41,212 bases of DNA from contig ONBX01000024.1 in assembly GCA_900316205.1 (NCBI GenBank), positions 1-41,212 on the forward strand, given 5' to 3'. This document shows positions 40,487 through 41,212 of the stretch, piece after piece. The notes under the pieces were generated by a model. The model worked only from the letters and a program-made list of their open reading frames with translations. It was not told the origin of the DNA and did not search any database. Numbering within the stretch: the first letter of the stretch is position 1; every line of letters starts with the position of its first letter. The position numbers and the translations under genes are program-made. This DNA comes from an uncultured Eubacteriales bacterium. GTDB taxonomy: Bacteria > Bacillota > Clostridia > Oscillospirales > Oscillospiraceae.

Positions 40487-41046
40487 GCATTTATGAGGAG
40501 ATCGCCCGCTACCAGCCTTTTAACGAGCAGGAGGCGCGGGACAAGGCCCTGATCCTCCGCTTTCTGGAGCAGAACGAGGACGCTTTCCTGCGGGAGAACC
40601 GCATCGCCCACATGACCGCCTCGGCCTGGGTGGTGAACCCGGGACGGGACAAGGTCCTGATGGTGTATCATAAAATCTATGATTCCTGGTCCTGGACCGG
40701 GGGCCACGCCGACGGGGAAGAGGACCTTCTGGCGGTGGCCCTGCGGGAGGTGACGGAGGAGACCGGCGTCATCCATGTGCGCCCGGTGTCGAAGGACATT
40801 TTCTCTCTGGAGACCGTGACCGTGGACGGGCATGAAAAGCGGGGGGAATACGTCTCCAGCCACCTGCATCTGAACGTGACCTACCTGCTGGAGGCGGACG
40901 ACACCGAGCCTCTGCGCATCTGCGAGGACGAAAACAAGGGCGTGGCCTGGTTCAGCCTGGAGGGAGCTCTGGCGGCCTCCACCGAGCCCTGGTTCGTGAA
41001 ACGGATCTACGGAAAACTCAACGAGAAGCTGAAAACGACGCTGTGA
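40483..41046 (+). CDS. Nudix hydrolase
   Basis: A 187-residue protein with a complete Nudix box from G74 to V96 (GHADGEEDLLAVALREVTEE...), preceded by a beta-rich ASAWVVN start of the domain. It probably hydrolyses a nucleoside diphosphate derivative; isopentenyl-diphosphate isomerase-type and other Nudix functions cannot be excluded. It ends the DUF1643-nitrilase-Nudix operon. Confidence 0.9.
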   Translation: MSIYEEIARYQPFNEQEARDKALILRFLEQNEDAFLRENRIAHMTASAWVVNPGRDKVLMVYHKIYDSWSWTGGHADGEEDLLAVALREVTEETGVIHVRPVSKDIFSLETVTVDGHEKRGEYVSSHLHLNVTYLLEADDTEPLRICEDENKGVAWFSLEGALAASTEPWFVKRIYGKLNEKLKTTL

Positions 41047-41075
41047 TGAAGATCACAGCGTCGTTTTCAGGTTTT
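41029..41075 (+). terminator. Terminator of the DUF1643-nitrilase-Nudix operon
   Basis: A 19-bp stem (41029-41047/41052-41070) overlaps the stop codon, with a GAAG loop followed by GTTTTT. Confidence 0.9.
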
Positions 41076-41212
41076 TCGTATTTATACTAATACCTAAGTA
41101 AACGATGATTAAAAGCCACAATTTCAAACAGTTGATGAAAAGAAGGCACAAATAAGGGCAAACAAGCGCAAGTACAGCCTCGTTTCAGAGCCTTTTGTGG
41201 AAAACTTTCGCA
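41076..41212. other. AT-rich unannotated end of window
   Basis: The composition is clearly more AT-rich than the rest. Only short frames are seen; one minus-strand frame is open to the window edge but has no recognisable motif. It may be the start of an acquired region. Confidence 0.3.

Overview
The window is GC-rich DNA from a low-complexity-membrane, Gram-positive type anaerobe of the class Clostridia, most probably an Oscillospiraceae/Ruminococcaceae gut bacterium. This is inferred from the gene set (PyrR attenuation, HPr kinase, WhiA, MgtE, paired GlgC/GlgD, a foldase-type peptidyl-prolyl isomerase, lipoproteins with lipoboxes) and from the dense families of GC-rich palindromic intergenic repeats. 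Genes are mostly chromosomal housekeeping genes; no rRNA, tRNA, CRISPR array, phage or transposase gene was recognised.

Layout. 1-800: a leftward promoter with a structured leader, then a gene-free mosaic of repeats. 820-3000: pyrR and uraA behind a well-formed PyrR attenuator. 3163-5544 (minus): a serine-palmitoyltransferase-like enzyme, a PAP2/AUR1-like membrane phosphatase, and rpmB. 5729-14059 (plus): hprK, murB, rapZ, whiA, dnaE. 14355-20267 (minus): two lipoprotein genes behind an ECF-sigma-like promoter, tcdA, a membrane-anchored parvulin foldase, and prfB with a long repeat-filled leader. 20314-28241 (plus): prs, pth, glgC, glgD, glgP and a PfkB-family kinase. 28297-29115: a DUF559 nuclease gene among repeats. 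29174-29521 (minus): a small membrane protein divergent from typA (29742-31565). 31706-33099: a small membrane protein, a lipoprotein, rpsO. 33207-33676: a second DUF559 gene lying inside a repeat element. 33943-36013: pnp, broken by a frameshift. 36110-41046: an HMA metal-binding protein (minus), mgtE with an AEC transporter, and a translationally coupled DUF1643-nitrilase-Nudix operon.

Functional themes are pyrimidine and PRPP metabolism (pyrR, uraA, prs), glycogen turnover (glgC, glgD, glgP) with carbon control (hprK, rapZ), cell wall (murB), translation (rpmB, rpsO, prfB, pth, typA) and envelope/export.

The most unusual material is non-coding. At least three repeat families fill the spaces between genes: (1) symmetric elements with terminal hairpins and often a GTGCGCACAC core, one of which contains a DUF559 PD-(D/E)XK-like nuclease gene as cargo; (2) about 120-bp cruciform-like elements with purine-rich and pyrimidine-rich arms and two internal hairpins, placed directly after stop codons inside operons, in both orientations; (3) short elements ending in GGGGAGCC-ATAAGGAAG that appear to supply the Shine-Dalgarno sequence of whiA, dnaE and pnp. 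The relation between the nuclease genes and family 1 is the best candidate here for an undescribed system.
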